Below are positions 22,215-35,690 of a DNA stretch of 64,000 bases, piece by piece. Within the stretch, counting starts at the first letter, position 1. Every line of letters begins with the position of its first letter. The DNA comes from Physcomitrium patens. Taxonomy: Eukaryota; Streptophyta; Bryopsida; Funariales; Funariaceae. The stretch is taken from contig NC_037256.1 of NCBI RefSeq assembly GCF_000002425.4, forward strand, positions 5,737,648-5,801,647. Direction: 5' to 3'. The position numbers were made by a program, and so were the translations under genes. Under the pieces are notes generated by a model that saw only the letters and a list, made by a program, of their open reading frames with translations, ran no database searches and had not been told where the DNA came from.

Positions 22215-24130
22215 AAAATTTAATAAAATTAATAATATAAGAATATATTAAAATAAATAAATTAATTATTATTTTAAATTAATGTATAATAATTTTTTAA
22301 AAAATTACTAATTATTGAGGTTCTTTAATATTTTCAAATAAATATTTTCAAAAGAATTAAAATTACATATTTTGTATTTATAATCTATTATAAAATATAA
22401 TTTTAAAATTACTATGATATAATAAATATAAAAATACTTGTAAAAATTATATATAAATAAAAATAATTAAATAATATAAAATAATTTGAATTTAAATCAA
22501 ATTTATTCTTAAAAAGATTTGTTTTCATTAAAGTTCTTCATCTGCAATTACCAGCTTTGTATTTTTATTTTAAAAAAGAAGATGTATTATCTAAGGTACT
22601 ATAGTAACATAAGTATCATTATTTTAAATTTTTTTCTCATATGTATATAAATATTTTAACAATTTTTGTTAAAACTGTTTAAAACTATTTCAATTTAACA
22701 CTCAATGAATCTATTAACTGTGAATCACTTAGAAATCAATATATTATTATCTTTTTATTCTTAAAAATGTCTTGTAAAGATATGATGTAAAAAATATGTA
22801 CTCAATTAAATTACATTGACCAATATTTATATTAAAATAAATTGGTGAAAATTCTCATTCATACAAAAATATTTATATAATTTATTGTTTGAAACAAAAT
22901 TTAAATCATGATGTCAAAAAATATAAGTATAAGGTTAAATATTTTTCGAATATTTTTTATTTTTAATAAATAAAACATATATATATATATATATATATAT
23001 ATGTAGATATACTTTATATTAATTAAAATTATTTATATATTTATGTATTGTAATAAAACTTACAATATTTATAGTTTTAGGTAGGCAAGTTATATAATTT
23101 ATATAAATTCAGCATCCAAGTCTTGTTGAATAGATATATATATATATATATATATATATGATATTCCAAAAAGTTCAAGGCATCAAAAAATACCTTATAA
23201 TATTTTCTATTTGATTTATTTTAAAATTATTATAATATTCAAAACCATCATTTTCAAATTACACTAATACATGAATAAAAAATTTATGTAATTGAATTTT
23301 AGAAAATTCTAATGCTAAATATATGGTTTAAATGATACTTAATGTATATTAATCCACACTTTTAAGTATTATTATATATAGAGAGAGAAAAAAAGAGATA
23401 GATAGATCTAATTTACAATTCTATTGTCCAAATTATAACCAAGTTATTTAAAAAAATAAACAATAACTTATTTTAATCTTTTGTAAAGTAAAGATCTACA
23501 AAGATAGTTAAATTATTTGATGCTTCACCAATAACTATTATGATGTACTTCTATATAGTTATCTAATGAAAAATAATTTATTAATTTTTAAAACATATAT
23601 GATTTTATTTTTATTTTTTATATAGACATGTTTACATAGATTAATATTATCAAATACAGTAACCATAAATAATTATCAAAAAAATAATAATTTAATGACC
23701 TATTAGCTTTTGTATATGAGAATATTAAATCTATCCAAGTAAATTTTAAAATTGACCTACCTTTTATCTTACTGTCTGGTCACCTTTTTCATATATTCCT
23801 TACCAGTATGAAGATCATCCTTTGATCATAATAAATTTGGCTTCAACGTCTACCAAAATGAATTTTAAAGCTAGCTTTGCATTGGAGCATTAGAGACATT
23901 CCTGTCTATTCCCACAATCAAATAAAATATCCACAAAGCCCTCAACTGCTTGTCAACTTTTGTAAATGAGAAAACCCACTCAAGAGATACAAATCTAAGG
24001 GGTCACCAAGGAAGAACGACCTTCTCTGGATTGGTGACAAATATTCAATATGAAACATGACAATTTTTGATTTACCTTGGTTGATTTAATATTCCCCTTT
24101 ATATATTATCTAAGAGAAAAGCAAACAATA
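21833..24130. other. AT-rich intergenic DNA with TA microsatellites
   Basis: No gene or element is recognisable. The stretch is extremely AT-rich and contains (TA)n runs at about 21943-21980, 22180-22212, 22976-23002 and 23134-23159. It separates the left retrotransposon nest from the gene island. Confidence 0.7.
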
Positions 24131-24607
24131 AAATTAATTATTTAAATTTTATTTTCAAAACGTATTTATTTCAAAATTATTAACAGGTTTTGTACAGAGC
24201 AGTCTTTGGCAAATTTGGTAAAGACACTGTCCAGGCTCTGGTTCACAACACTGGAAGTAGGCTGACAACGTAACAACTTCAATCCACCTCCAGTCAAGGT
24301 CCAACCCATCAAAAAAAGGAATAAAAAAAATGGATGGACATATGATTGAATGGATGAGGGGGGAGAAATGGGTGGATGGATAAAGTGCGATATGAGGGAT
24401 AAACGAAGACCAGGAATGCTTGGCAAGAGAGAGCAGAGCAGGATTGTGAGGCTCCACCACGACCTCCTTCCGAACCAGGAAGACGAGGACGAGGAGGAGT
24501 TGAAGGGAGTTGAGGAGAGTTCCTCCGGGCCTCTCAAAAGGAGATTGGGTTTTAAAGGAAGGATTGTGGGGAGGGTCCCACCTCAGAACCAGCCAAGCAG
24601 AGACTGA

Positions 24608-25243
<636 letters not shown>

Positions 25244-27386
25244 AGGACTGAGAAGAAGTGTGGGAGGAGTTGAGGCGTTGTAGAATAGGAGCTGAATTCG
25301 CTCAGTTTCCTTTTCTTGTTGTAAATTAGAGTTTAGTGAATCAATTCTTGAACTTGGGATTGCGCAAATTGAAGGTCTTGTTCCCAAATTTTCCACAAAC
25401 GCATCGTTTTTGCCTCATGTGTGAAATGCCCTACTTTGATAGAGCTTGGGAGGGGTTGTGACTGGTCTTAGTTATCTTTTGGATGATTGCGGCTTTAAGG
25501 CCATACTTGCACAGTATGGCTTCTAGGGGTTTGCTGTTGCGGTCTTTCTTATACTCATGGTCTGTTGGATGACATGAATATTGTACTTAACACTTGATTC
25601 ATGGGCAATTATTTATGTTCTCGAAGAATCCATGCTATTGCATGTTTTTGCAGTGACGGAAATGATAGCGCAGTTTAGGGTGTGCGATCAGGTCAGCGGG
25701 CGACAGTTGCTGGTGGATCTTCCCGTATGTCCTGGAGAATGTGAATTAGTTTACGATTTTGGGAAGATTCCAAGGATGTGCATGGGGATTACTTTTCTAG
25801 CATCCGGATTACTTCAACTCCATTGAGTTTCCACTCTGAACATCGATCAAGTGTCATATTGAATAATCCACATGCTTGTGCCTGTTTTTTGTCGTCATGA
25901 ACCTCCATGAATTATGGTCACCATATTCATACTAGGAGTACTATTCGACAGGCTTTTGATGCTGCGGCTCCCAGGATGTTCCTGTAGTGAAGTCTGAATA
26001 GTTGTTTAAGAATCTGTTTCCTTTGCCGCTCAAGTGATGAATTGGGTGCAAGAAAGTGGAGTAACAATTTTTACTTTTTCTCAATTTGATAGAATTCTGG
26101 CGTTTCTGGCAGAAACAATTAAGACAGTTGTTTCTGGTGTTTTTATCAGATAATCGTTTGTACACCATGATTCGATCATTAACGCAGTTACACGTTCTTA
26201 TGACTACATCAATCTTGAATAGCTCATGAATGTGTGTTACGAATTTTAGTTAACTCATTTAGGTCTCATCTTTGATTTGAGTTAACCTTGCTATATCATA
26301 TTACTTTGATAATATTCCCTAAAAGATTGATACGAAGTTCAAACTTCAATTTCGCTTTGTATGACAAGACAAATTCACATTCGTATGAATGTTGATTGTG
26401 ACAATTTGTACAGAGTGTTTATCTTGATTCAGATAACATAAATAATAAAAAGAAGAACAGAAGCTGTGATGCTTTTTAAATATAAACTATGATGCCTAGT
26501 GGTTGCAATAAATGCAACTATAGATTTAAGAAAATAATCAGCTGCATCAAACATTGAACTTTTGGAGATGGATGAATCTATAAAGTTTTGCAAATATGCC
26601 ATTCAAAGTGGCATATGTTTTACGCCTCTTTTGAGGCACGAAGTGCATAGTTGTGAAATACTTTGTACCTTGTTTCAAACTCTATTTACCAAAATAATCT
26701 ATTTAGTATTATATGTCAAATAAAAATTATGCATTGTAAAATGTTTTATATATTTAGAATAAAAAAAATTGTTGTAATCATTGCCTCTAAAAAAAAAATT
26801 AATAAGTTATAGTTGATAAATTATACATTATTAATTTATTTATATGCCAAAGTACTTTAGAGTCTTTGTAAAAAATTATTGGAGTGGCTAGCTAAAATTT
26901 TAAAATATTTTCCATAGAAAGTAATAACAATTTCTAAAAATAAATCCACAAATAATATAATTAGATACATGTGTTACATAAAATTAAAAATTAAAATCCT
27001 ATTTAATTTAAGAAGAAAAAATATAAAAATAAATATTTTTTTTGCATTGAATGTTATAAATTTAAAAATAATTAAATAAAAAGCCGTTGATCTTTGAAAT
27101 CCAATAAATCTAACTTTTATACAATGATGGCATGATATCATATAGATGTATGTTGGATTTTTGTAATTATATGAAATTTTAAAATATAAATAAAATTTTG
27201 TTAAAAGTTATTTTTTAATGATTTTCAATACTATTATATATTCACTAATAGTGAAGTATTTAGAGACATAGTTGTACAACTTTGTGTTTTGATTTTTTTA
27301 TAAAAAATTATTAACAAAAGAATTCATCAATCCTATACATATACATAGAATTATACTTTGATGAATTCTATGTTTATATGTTAATT

Positions 27387-27428
<42 letters not shown>

Positions 27429-29104
27429 ACTGAATAAAGAAATTAATAAAAGAATATATCTATGAAATTTTTATTCTATGTTTTAAAAATATGTATATTA
27501 TATCAAATACAAAGAATAGAATACATAATATATTGTGATAAGTTAGAAAATAATGTAAAATTTCAAAAAATAGATTTATTGATTTCTTTATATGTAAACA
27601 TCAAAACACAAACTACATACTTTTTACATCAATTATCTGTACAAGAAAACCCCAATATGCACACTCCAAGTCTTGCAGTAGAAGGGCCATCACAATGTCA
27701 TATTATTGCACTCATAAAATAAAAAACAGAACAAGCACCTCACAAGCAAGAAGCATTAAGAAGCAAGAGCTAACAATTCAATAGATGGGTCACAACAATG
27801 TTGCCGTAAAAATCTCCCCACAAGTACCACAAGCCCATTATACAACAAACAGGCAAAGCTGGTGGGGCATAGCACCACGGAATCAAGCCACGGCAATAAA
27901 ATCCCCCCTCACTTAGCCACGGTGAACCAACCTCCATCCTCCACTCTGTCCACAGAGATGAGAAATCGGGGATACTGAAGAATAATTCATCCATCTACGG
28001 TGCACTGCGGCCCCTTACCCTACATTCATTTTTACAGCGTGTTTTCCTCACATGTGTTGTGCGGAAACAGGGGCCACGACGAAGGATCTCGAAAAGCCAC
28101 CGAAGAATTCCTTCCTGTAGAAAGCAATGCTACAGGAAAACTTGGACCCTGTGTAGCCATGGTGACTAGAGAACAGTGGCGTTATTTTATTGCCGTTCGT
28201 GGAAGCCAGAAGCACTGGGTTTCTATTTGAATCCCTGGAATACCACTTGGCAGGCGTGAAACTGGAAACAGAATGCCTCCTTCGCTATGGTTTCTATTGC
28301 AGAGGGTGGTTTGGCTGGATTTATTTTCGGAAATGACCACCTGGGGAGTTTATATTGTTTTCCGTGGGTTACGTATAGTCGTTCGCTGAAGGAACTCCTC
28401 TGGAAAGCTTCCATAGTGCGACGAAGAATGCTTCGAGTGTTGGTCACAGTTGTTGAATCTTTAAACTTTTGGAGTGTTTTGATTTTATGATACCTCGCCG
28501 TTTGGCAGGTGGGAACAGATCATTGGAATATTGAAGTAAGGGGGATAGGAGGGAAGTGTGCAAGAGGGCACCGGGAATTTATATGGGATTTCTGACACGA
28601 TTGTGTTCTGACCCAGCAAAAAGCCGAATGAGCTTTTGTCGGAATGTAGGTATCTTGGTATCTGGAGGTGTCGTCAGAAGACCCCAGTTGGTGGGGCAGC
28701 TACAATCACAAGAGAGGGTGACACTGGGCGGAAACATCACAGGCAGTTCACAGAAAGCCATAAGGTGTGAGGATGAGAAAGGCGGTTGTATACGTCCGAT
28801 TCCATCATTTGAATTTTTTGTTTTTTTGTATTTAGTGAGAAGTGCTAGGAGGATGTAGCTGTTGAACGTGTTTGTTCAGATGGTCGTCATTTGAGGATTG
28901 TAGTGGTTTTGGAGCGGCAGTTTTGCAGTGTTTTGAATTTTTAGCGTCTGGAGGCGTTGAGGTGATACTTTTAAGGAGTACGTGAAATGGAAGATTTGAA
29001 GAATTGGCAGAAATATCACGTTGAAGCAGTATGAGAGAAAGTAGGCGGAGCCAGAGGATGCACGCTCTTGCTCCGTTGCTGGGCTAGCTGTCGAAGGAGA
29101 AGGT
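25244..29104. other. Intergenic region: ferredoxin 3' UTR, AT-rich spacer, EDR2-C gene upstream region
   Basis: From 25244 to about 26450 the sequence is unique with no supported ORF; the first few hundred bases should hold the ferredoxin 3' UTR. From 26450 to 27700 it is very AT-rich with a (TA)n run at 27390-27425. From 27750 to 29104 it is more GC-rich, with only short unsupported frames; this probably holds the promoter and leader of the next gene. A short hairpin CCTGTAG...CTACAGG lies at about 28110-28135. Confidence 0.5.
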
Positions 29105-30037
29105 ATGGAGTACGTGGTGCACGAAAAGAATGTTAGAAAGGAAAAGGATTGGGTGAAGGAAGTGCGGGAGGGGGGCTCTTTGCGGAATGTGGAGCTCCGG
29201 GATGATGGAGTGCATGGATGGGCGTCACCGCCAGCTGGTTTGTTTATGGTGCGCGGGGCGAATTATTTCCAGAAGAAGGTGAAGGTGCCGTGCTCGGAAA
29301 TGCTGCTGGAGCCTTTGGGCGTCGATTGGTTGCGGTCTAATGCGAAGCTTGATCATGTGCTGGCGCATCCTGAGAATAGGGTGATGCAAGTGCTTCAGAA
29401 GTTAAGCGAAGAGGCGCGCAAGACATCGTTCATCTTGGCCATCAATTTGCAGGTCTCAAGCAAGAAACACCACAGCGCCGTGTTCTACTTCATGACGGAC
29501 GAGCCCATTGTTGAGGGTTCCTTGTTGCACCGCTTCATCCACGGAAACGACGCGTTTTGGAATAGTAGGTTTAAACTAGTCAATCGGATTGTGAAGGGTC
29601 CTTGGATCGTCAAAGCAGCGGCAGGAAATCACACCGCATGCTTGTTGGGTAGAGCTCTCACATGTCGGTACATTAATGGACCTAACTATCTGGAAATTGA
29701 CGTGGATATCAGTTCCTCCACTGTGGCTAATGCAATCTTACATTTGGCTCTGGGCTACGTCACGACCGTATCCGTTGACATGGCCTTCCTCATTGAAGCA
29801 CAGACTGACGACGAGTTGCCAGAGAAACTGCTTGGGTCAGTGCGAATCGCCCAAATAGAGATGGAGGCGGCCTCTTATCTTGAGAATCACAATGAGAACT
29901 GCTCCATTTCTGCCCACGAACAGCCGGGATCCCAATTTGGGTTGTATTGGCGCAAACTTAGCAAGACCTTGTCCAGGATAGGAAGCCATGGGAGCAAGAA
30001 CGGGAGAGTTGATGTGGAGGAGGCCGAAGAGAAGTGA
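29105..30037 (+). CDS. EDR2 C-terminal (DUF1336) domain protein
   Basis: A 310-aa protein in one open exon. Almost all of it is the EDR2_C/DUF1336 domain: N-terminal WASPPAGLFMVRGANYFQKK (about residues 39-58), PLGVDWLRS, then the conserved core GPWIVKAAAGNHTACLLGRA, NYLEIDVDISSSTVANAIL and DMAFLIEAQTDDELPEKLLG (about 165-245). The C-terminal 60 residues are unconserved and charged. In seed plants this domain usually follows PH and START domains in EDR2, a lipid-binding negative regulator of defence and cell death. Neither is seen here, so this is a stand-alone form. Many plant relatives of this size exist; the substrate is unknown. No signal peptide or membrane segment is evident. The first ATG was used. 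Whether upstream exons exist cannot be excluded. Confidence 0.9.
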   Translation: MEYVVHEKNVRKEKDWVKEVREGGSLRNVELRDDGVHGWASPPAGLFMVRGANYFQKKVKVPCSEMLLEPLGVDWLRSNAKLDHVLAHPENRVMQVLQKLSEEARKTSFILAINLQVSSKKHHSAVFYFMTDEPIVEGSLLHRFIHGNDAFWNSRFKLVNRIVKGPWIVKAAAGNHTACLLGRALTCRYINGPNYLEIDVDISSSTVANAILHLALGYVTTVSVDMAFLIEAQTDDELPEKLLGSVRIAQIEMEAASYLENHNENCSISAHEQPGSQFGLYWRKLSKTLSRIGSHGSKNGRVDVEEAEEK

Positions 30038-31090
30038 ATCAGGTCAAGCTGATAGTGCCAATTGATTGGTGGGCCACCACATTCAATTTATTTGGTGGAA
30101 TGACGGCTCTCCACATGGTGGTGAAATGTTCGCGAAGGATGCACGAGTACTGAAACTTCGTTGCAGGGTAGGCATTTTGTAAGGACATTTCAAAATTTGT
30201 AGAACTACGTAACTATTGTAGTATTTTGATCGATTAGGAAAAATCAATTCTCAATGTTCGGGATGGAAAGAGAAGATCTTTGTGACAATTTTACATGAAT
30301 CTTCCTTTTCTTTTTCTTGGTTTTTGATTTTTAGGCTGTCATGAGGAGTGCTAGCTTGCCAATGCCAGAAGTTGGCAAAAGCAACACGGTCTTGGTAACT
30401 ACCTTCAAGTTGCTTTAGGTGGAGTCCATTGCTGCTTCAACCTTTCGTTCCTGAGAAGTCAGATCTTTGCTTTTCTTGAGTAGAAGCTTTCTCCCTGTCA
30501 GGGTTTCAAATGGGGTCCTAAATCCACAAATGCAGTGAGTTTTTGATCCGAGGGCACAGTGCAAAATGCAGTGCAAATTAGGTCAGTGTTGATGGGGCGT
30601 GAACGCGTTGATTAATTGGTATTGTTGCAAGGGTAGTTACACAGATCAATAATTGATTTCTGTAAATCACTGCCAAGTTTCGTTTTGAACCGAGACGTGG
30701 AGAGTGTTCATGCTCAAGCGACGGAGATGGGGTAGCGCAAGGTGCCAGCTCGCATGAAGTCATTACAACATTGTCGGTCCTCGCCACAATCCTCGTAGAC
30801 ATTTCTTTCCATACTGCAAATTTTCTCAACAACAGCATGTCCAAGTTGCTTGCTTTTCACTGCTCCTCAACACATATCACATTTTCGCCAATAACATCAA
30901 AGAGAGCATGGTTTATTCCTGACAGAATCCTATGCTCGTCTTCACTAAAAGATCACTCAGTTCTCGGAAAAAAATTAAGATTACATTGTGGGATTGAGTG
31001 TGAACATTGTCTATAGGGGTTGATTAGAAATTATTTTTTTTATTAGTCCCCGCACTCGATTGCTATCAGAACTTCAGAAGCGGTTCCTGG
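30038..31090. other. Intergenic region between EDR2-C gene and tRNA-Gln
   Basis: It presumably holds the 3' UTR of the EDR2-C gene. Short frames at 30578-30844 and 30771-31016 overlap on opposite strands and show no recognisable protein. Confidence 0.4.
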
Positions 31091-31162
31091 GGTCCTATGG
31101 CCCAGTGGTTACGACTTTGGACTTTGAATCCAAATACCCGAGTTCAAATCTCGGTGGGACCT
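31091..31162 (+). tRNA. tRNA-Gln (anticodon TTG)
   Basis: This 72-nt gene folds as a cloverleaf: acceptor stem GGTCCTA/TGGGACC (one G-U pair) with discriminator T, anticodon stem TTGGA/TCCAA around loop CTTTGAA (anticodon TTG), and T stem CCGAG/CTCGG around TTCAAAT. The A box TGGCCCAGTGG fits TRGCNNAGTGG exactly, and the B box is GTTCAAATC. The D stem has mismatches (C-A and C-C), so function is likely but not certain. The 3' CCA is not encoded, as usual in nuclear genes. Confidence 0.88.
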
Positions 31163-31187
31163 TTGAATGTAGCGCTATTGTGGCTGC

Positions 31188-31192
31188 TTTTT
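31188..31192 (+). terminator. Pol III terminator of tRNA-Gln
   Basis: A run of five T residues lies 25 nt after the tRNA end, the normal RNA polymerase III stop signal. Confidence 0.6.
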
Positions 31193-31508
31193 CAACTTCG
31201 TCTTCTACGACCGTAATTGAATAAACCAGCATGTGGAAAGGAACTAGCGTGCATGGCAAGAATGTTTGCGGTTGTATACATAATGTTTGATTTAAACATG
31301 ATTTTGGTAGAACGCTGAATGCATTACTTACCTATTTCACAAATGCAACACCGTTAAGAATGCAACAATTGTGCGCATTTATGATGAAAATTTTGAGAAT
31401 TTCCCAAAGTCTTAATATAGGTGGTTTATCCCTGTCCGTTGAAATCCGTTCTTCTAAAATGCAGTGACTGGATGGTTTCCATTACTCATTCAGTTTCCCC
31501 CCAATACT

Positions 31509-31817
31509 ATGAAATTAAAGCGTAATGTCGTAGCACTGGATTCCACCTCGACTATTGCCTCGAAGGTACCCACAAGCAGCGCAGAAGCTAAGCCGATTCC
31601 CTTATTCTTTGAGGGAGATCGTGAGACGGTATTCATCCGAGAGCTCGCATTTGAATCACTCGATCTGGGATGCACAACCGACACATTCAGTCCTGGCAAC
31701 TTACCCACTGGTCGTGCCCAATCGATCTCCACATCGCAGGAATCGGACGAAGGTGGTCTCAGAATAATGCTTCTATTTATGTCTGCCCCATATGAAGTAG
31801 GGGCAGATCGAAGGTAA
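31509..31817 (+). CDS. Uncharacterised small ORF, doubtful
   Basis: A 102-codon frame starts at ATG 31509 (MKLKRNVVALDSTS...). No family is recognised. It ends GATCGAAGGTAAGATTT, where AAG|GTAAGA would be a good splice donor at 31813/31814, so it could be an exon. The opposite strand also has an open frame (31948-31490), so strand and reality are both uncertain. Confidence 0.2.
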   Translation: MKLKRNVVALDSTSTIASKVPTSSAEAKPIPLFFEGDRETVFIRELAFESLDLGCTTDTFSPGNLPTGRAQSISTSQESDEGGLRIMLLFMSAPYEVGADRR

Positions 31818-32347
31818 GATTTGGGTAAACTTGGTGCGTCGGAGCATAATACCGGGATCGGATCAACACCAGCGCAGTCGAAACCGGCTATGTGCTCGTG
31901 GCGTTCCCTGGACACTGTTTTGCTTGGAATACGTGGATGCTCGTTCATTGAATGTGGTTAGCAGAATTTGTTTCCATGTTTAGCACCACGCCAGGTGGAG
32001 GGTGCAGTGAGTAGGTCCAACAGTAAACGGATGGACTGAAACTGAACAGCGAAGAGAAAGGAGCTCACACCCCTAGACGTTTGAGTTTCCAAAAGCGGCA
32101 ATTGCTGCTAGATTCTCGTTGCATGCATCTGGACCTTGGTTCGGTAATCTTTGGTTGGGACTCCTGCACGGGGATCTTATGTACATGCCACAAAGGTGCC
32201 CTGGAGGGTGCACAACGGAGCCATGCCCAATCAATGTGCAGTGGTGGGTGGTTGCTAGGTCGTTTGTTGACAGATGTTTGTGAAGGTGGTAGGTGTTAGA
32301 AGTGAAGGTAATTTCTAATTGCTCAGTTCTGCTTGTTATGCAACGAA

Positions 32348-32701
32348 ATGTCTTTCTCAGGAAACGACTACAGTCTCTTGGGCCTCTCTGTCGGCAGAGC
32401 CAAGGACGAGAAGTCAAGAGAGGAGAAGAAGTCGAGTGCGTCGTCCACTCTGGCGAGTCGCATGGCTAAGAAAATCTCTTCAGTCCTGAGGCTCCGGCGT
32501 TCTACGTCGTGCTCTAGGAGGAATTCGTCGGCTATGGTATTTAACAACTCAACGTCGTACTCAGATGTCGACGAATCCCAATGCAAGTACTTCACTGGTG
32601 AATCAGAGCGGTTTTGTCCAGACATAAGTGCTTCGCGGAGGCATGGTGACTCTCAGAATAATCGTTCACAACGAAGCGCAAGTCTGCGAATCCATGTCTA
32701 A
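32348..32701 (+). CDS. Uncharacterised Ser/Arg-rich small protein, doubtful
   Basis: A 117-codon frame starts at ATG 32348 with MSFSGNDYSLLGLSVGRAKD, followed by a Lys/Glu-rich stretch, a basic helix-like segment (RMAKKISSVLRLRRS) and a Ser-rich tail. Third codon positions are mostly G or C, unlike the surrounding non-coding DNA. No family is recognised. The antisense strand is also open (32625-32368). A splice-acceptor-like run TGTCTTTCTCAG lies at its start, so the true exon may begin at 32360 in another phase. Confidence 0.3.
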   Translation: MSFSGNDYSLLGLSVGRAKDEKSREEKKSSASSTLASRMAKKISSVLRLRRSTSCSRRNSSAMVFNNSTSYSDVDESQCKYFTGESERFCPDISASRRHGDSQNNRSQRSASLRIHV

Positions 32702-35346
32702 CTCGAGGTACACTTTCGTACTGTAATGCTCTTGAACATGTGGGAATAGAAGCACTTATGCCAGGATTTGCGGCATCAGGCTGGAACTTCTGGATGATGG
32801 TAATGGTCCAGAATTTGCACCAAAAAGACGCTACCTTGTAATGAAGCTACTCTTAGAGTTTCACTAAGCTGGGTGCAATTCACTGTATTAGATGCTGGAA
32901 AGAATGTTTCACTTTTTCGTCTATGTCTTCAGTGTCGTTGCTGCACCATTTCGCCTTTCTCCTGCGTACGCACAAGCTTGTAGAGCTCAGCATAGGTGGA
33001 CCTCTAGAATTGTTGTTCCTCTTCTAGTATGATTTGCAGGACATACATTTTCGGCCATTCTCACCACAACCGGATTTGGAGAGTAGTACAATTGTGATGT
33101 TGATTTTTGTTATCACTAGGTTTTCAACTGCAGTGGGTGCTTAAATTCAATCGTCATTTTATTTTGACCGGCATCAGTTACCCTGGTTTATTTTGCAAAC
33201 AGGTTAAGAGTCAGTTTCAGTTATTTTTCGAGACCAGGCATTATGATATACTGGCAAATATGTAATAGCACGTGATCCCAGTACTTCTACGAATACAGCA
33301 CATTTCCGGATGCAACTGCACGTGATTATCCGCAGTGTAAAACATAAAGGAGAGCATTTTTGTAATAACACGTGGTCCTTAATGGCGCTTTTGGATTGCT
33401 GAAGCAGGCGGTTTCTGATGATTCCTTCAGATACGAAATTCCTCCCACGAGGAATTATGGATTATCACCTTGGGGTTCAAATGATACGACACAGTTCTTT
33501 TGTTGCATGACATTGTTCTACATTATATTCCTCCTCCGAGGAGCATTCATCCCCAGAAAGTTAATAAGGCATCTTCAAAATGTTCTATTTGAAGAAGGCT
33601 CGTAACAGTAGCCAGCAAGCGTGGGCATTTTCTACGAGAAACTAAGTACTGTCGCTAGCTGTCTAGCGTTGCACGACTTTACACGAGGTAGTCGAGTCTT
33701 CCATCGAAGGCTTGTACCTCAAAAGAATGAATCAATGGGTTGCGAGACGGTGTAGGGCAGATTGAAAGATATCTCATGTAAAGGGTAGAAAATGTAATGG
33801 GGTGTACCGTACTTAAGTAATCTTTGTTCATGAAAAGGTCCAAATTTGCTGATTCTCTAAATGCTCTTTGCTGAAAGTGCAGCCCAAGGGCCTCAATTGT
33901 TAGACTATTGTATTTACTCTTCATTTATAGACTACCCCATGGAAGGTATATGTTGATCCTTTGCGGTCTAGTGTGTAACCTCTCCTTTGTGAGTGAAAGG
34001 CTGGGTACGCACGTAAAATGGGACATGTGTATCCTGTGCTATAGCTGCTTTCTGGGTTTGCGATCATTATTAGTGTTGGTTGTTCGGCGAGAATGTCCAT
34101 CAATCCTCACTGCCGATAATTGTCTTGCATACGATTAAGTGCCATATATTCTCGTTTCTGTCTTCTTCCAGCTTTGCACTCGGTTGTGATTTTGCACGAG
34201 AAACACCGTCGCTGTCTTTCAGTCTCGCAGAGTCAATCTGCATCAGTCCTGTAGGTTTTACGACGGTACCGACACAGTCACTCTAATTTCTATTTGAACT
34301 CCTTCGAAGTGGACTACGTAGAGACCTTCGCTGCTATGTTGTCAATCGTTAGAGGGTGAACTGGCTTGCTGAGAAGGCTGTCACTGTCTGAAAGTACATC
34401 ACTGCAAGTCTCAATTGTCCATTGTTACGGAATACTCCCTCTATTCAACGAGATTCGACCTTGAACTGTGTGTAGACACATCTTCTTCTAACACTATAAT
34501 CTGTCATAGAGGACACCAATTCCAAAGAACTTGCTTCCAAAGGAACATAGTTTTTTCTTTGAATTACTTTCTTGTCTGAATTTTTTTTTGCTTCCTTACT
34601 GAACTTCACATTGGCAAGGTGTGTAGAATTCTCCACCAAAAACCTTGCATAGTAAGCTTTGTGTTGTATGTATGCCAACATGTCTTCAAGTTCAAGGAAT
34701 TCTTACTTTTCCTTCCTACTTGAGATAGACAATTTGGAAGACGCTGAAATAATTTCATGATTCACTTCAAAAATAAACTTCTCAACTTATCATGTTATAT
34801 GATAAGTTAATATGGTTTTAAAGCTAATTCAAATGCAGTAGACATAGGTGGTTTAGAAACTTACTTTTTTCTTTGTCCATTTATGTAGGCAACATATGAA
34901 AAGATCTTCAAAATGGCTCATTTAGACATTGTCCTCTCACATCTTTTGGAAATGTTTTGTAGTTTTTGAATCCCAATCCCGAGGTACTATAATATTATCT
35001 ATATAGAATCAGAGTAAGAACAAACCATATGTTTTGTGCAGACACAACTGCACAGTTAAAGAATTTAACACCTCATTTTTCTTTTGCCTTTCCATAGTTT
35101 TAGTTAGTTCCTTATGCAAATTAAAAAAAGTTCTTTTGGACTATATATTTCTTCTCTAAAGCAAGGTGATAAATGAATAGTTTTGGCCATGCCTTCCCTT
35201 CATTCCAAAATTTGATAAGCTTCCTGTTTGTCTCAAATTTCTTGTTCCAAATTAGTTGAATTGATATGCTCTTTTACAAACTTGCTTCAACATTGACCAT
35301 CGTACTTAAGTGGTCTATAAAAAAAGAATCAAGACAAAACACGTAT
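32702..35346. other. Intergenic DNA without recognisable genes
   Basis: To about 34450 the sequence is of medium GC with only short frames. After that AT content rises toward the retrotransposon nest. A frame at 34445-34681 (minus) has no recognisable match. Confidence 0.4.
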
Positions 35347-35690
35347 TGTCACAAATATATATTTATTCTTATAATTATCTAGATAACATATATAGATAGA
35401 AGTAGGTAAAAATAGATTAATTTGATAATATCTTATAGAGAAGCTTCATAGATGCAATTTTACCTTTAAACATATCTATAGGTGATTAATAGATTGAAAA
35501 TTCAACTAATAAGTCAGCCACATGTATGTATTTGTAGTTTAAAGTACAATCTAATCATGTGGCGTACATATAAAAAACTTATTTTATAAGTTAAGACATA
35601 TATCTCGTAAATTAGAAATATGATATAGGTCCTATAGAATTTTATTATATAATAATACAACCATTTAATTAAAAGAAAAAAAGTTTTATT
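35347..35690 (+). repeat. CV1 LTR relic (decayed)
   Basis: Read on the plus strand it follows the CV1-a LTR in order: TGTCACAAATAT start, 'agaagtaggtaaaa', 'taatatcttatagagaagct', 'cttcatagatgc', 'aagtcagccacatg', 'tcatgtggcgtacat', and 'ggtcctatagaa'. The match fades near 35690. Confidence 0.6.

Noticed and set aside
27462-27722. 86-aa plus-strand ORF
   Set aside because: AT-rich low-complexity sequence with no homology signal.
28110-28135. Short hairpin CCTGTAG...CTACAGG as a possible small-RNA or riboswitch feature
   Set aside because: A 7-bp stem alone is expected by chance and nothing nearby supports it.
31490-31948. 152-aa minus-strand ORF
   Set aside because: No domain recognised and an opposing frame of similar quality; kept only as a doubtful alternative.
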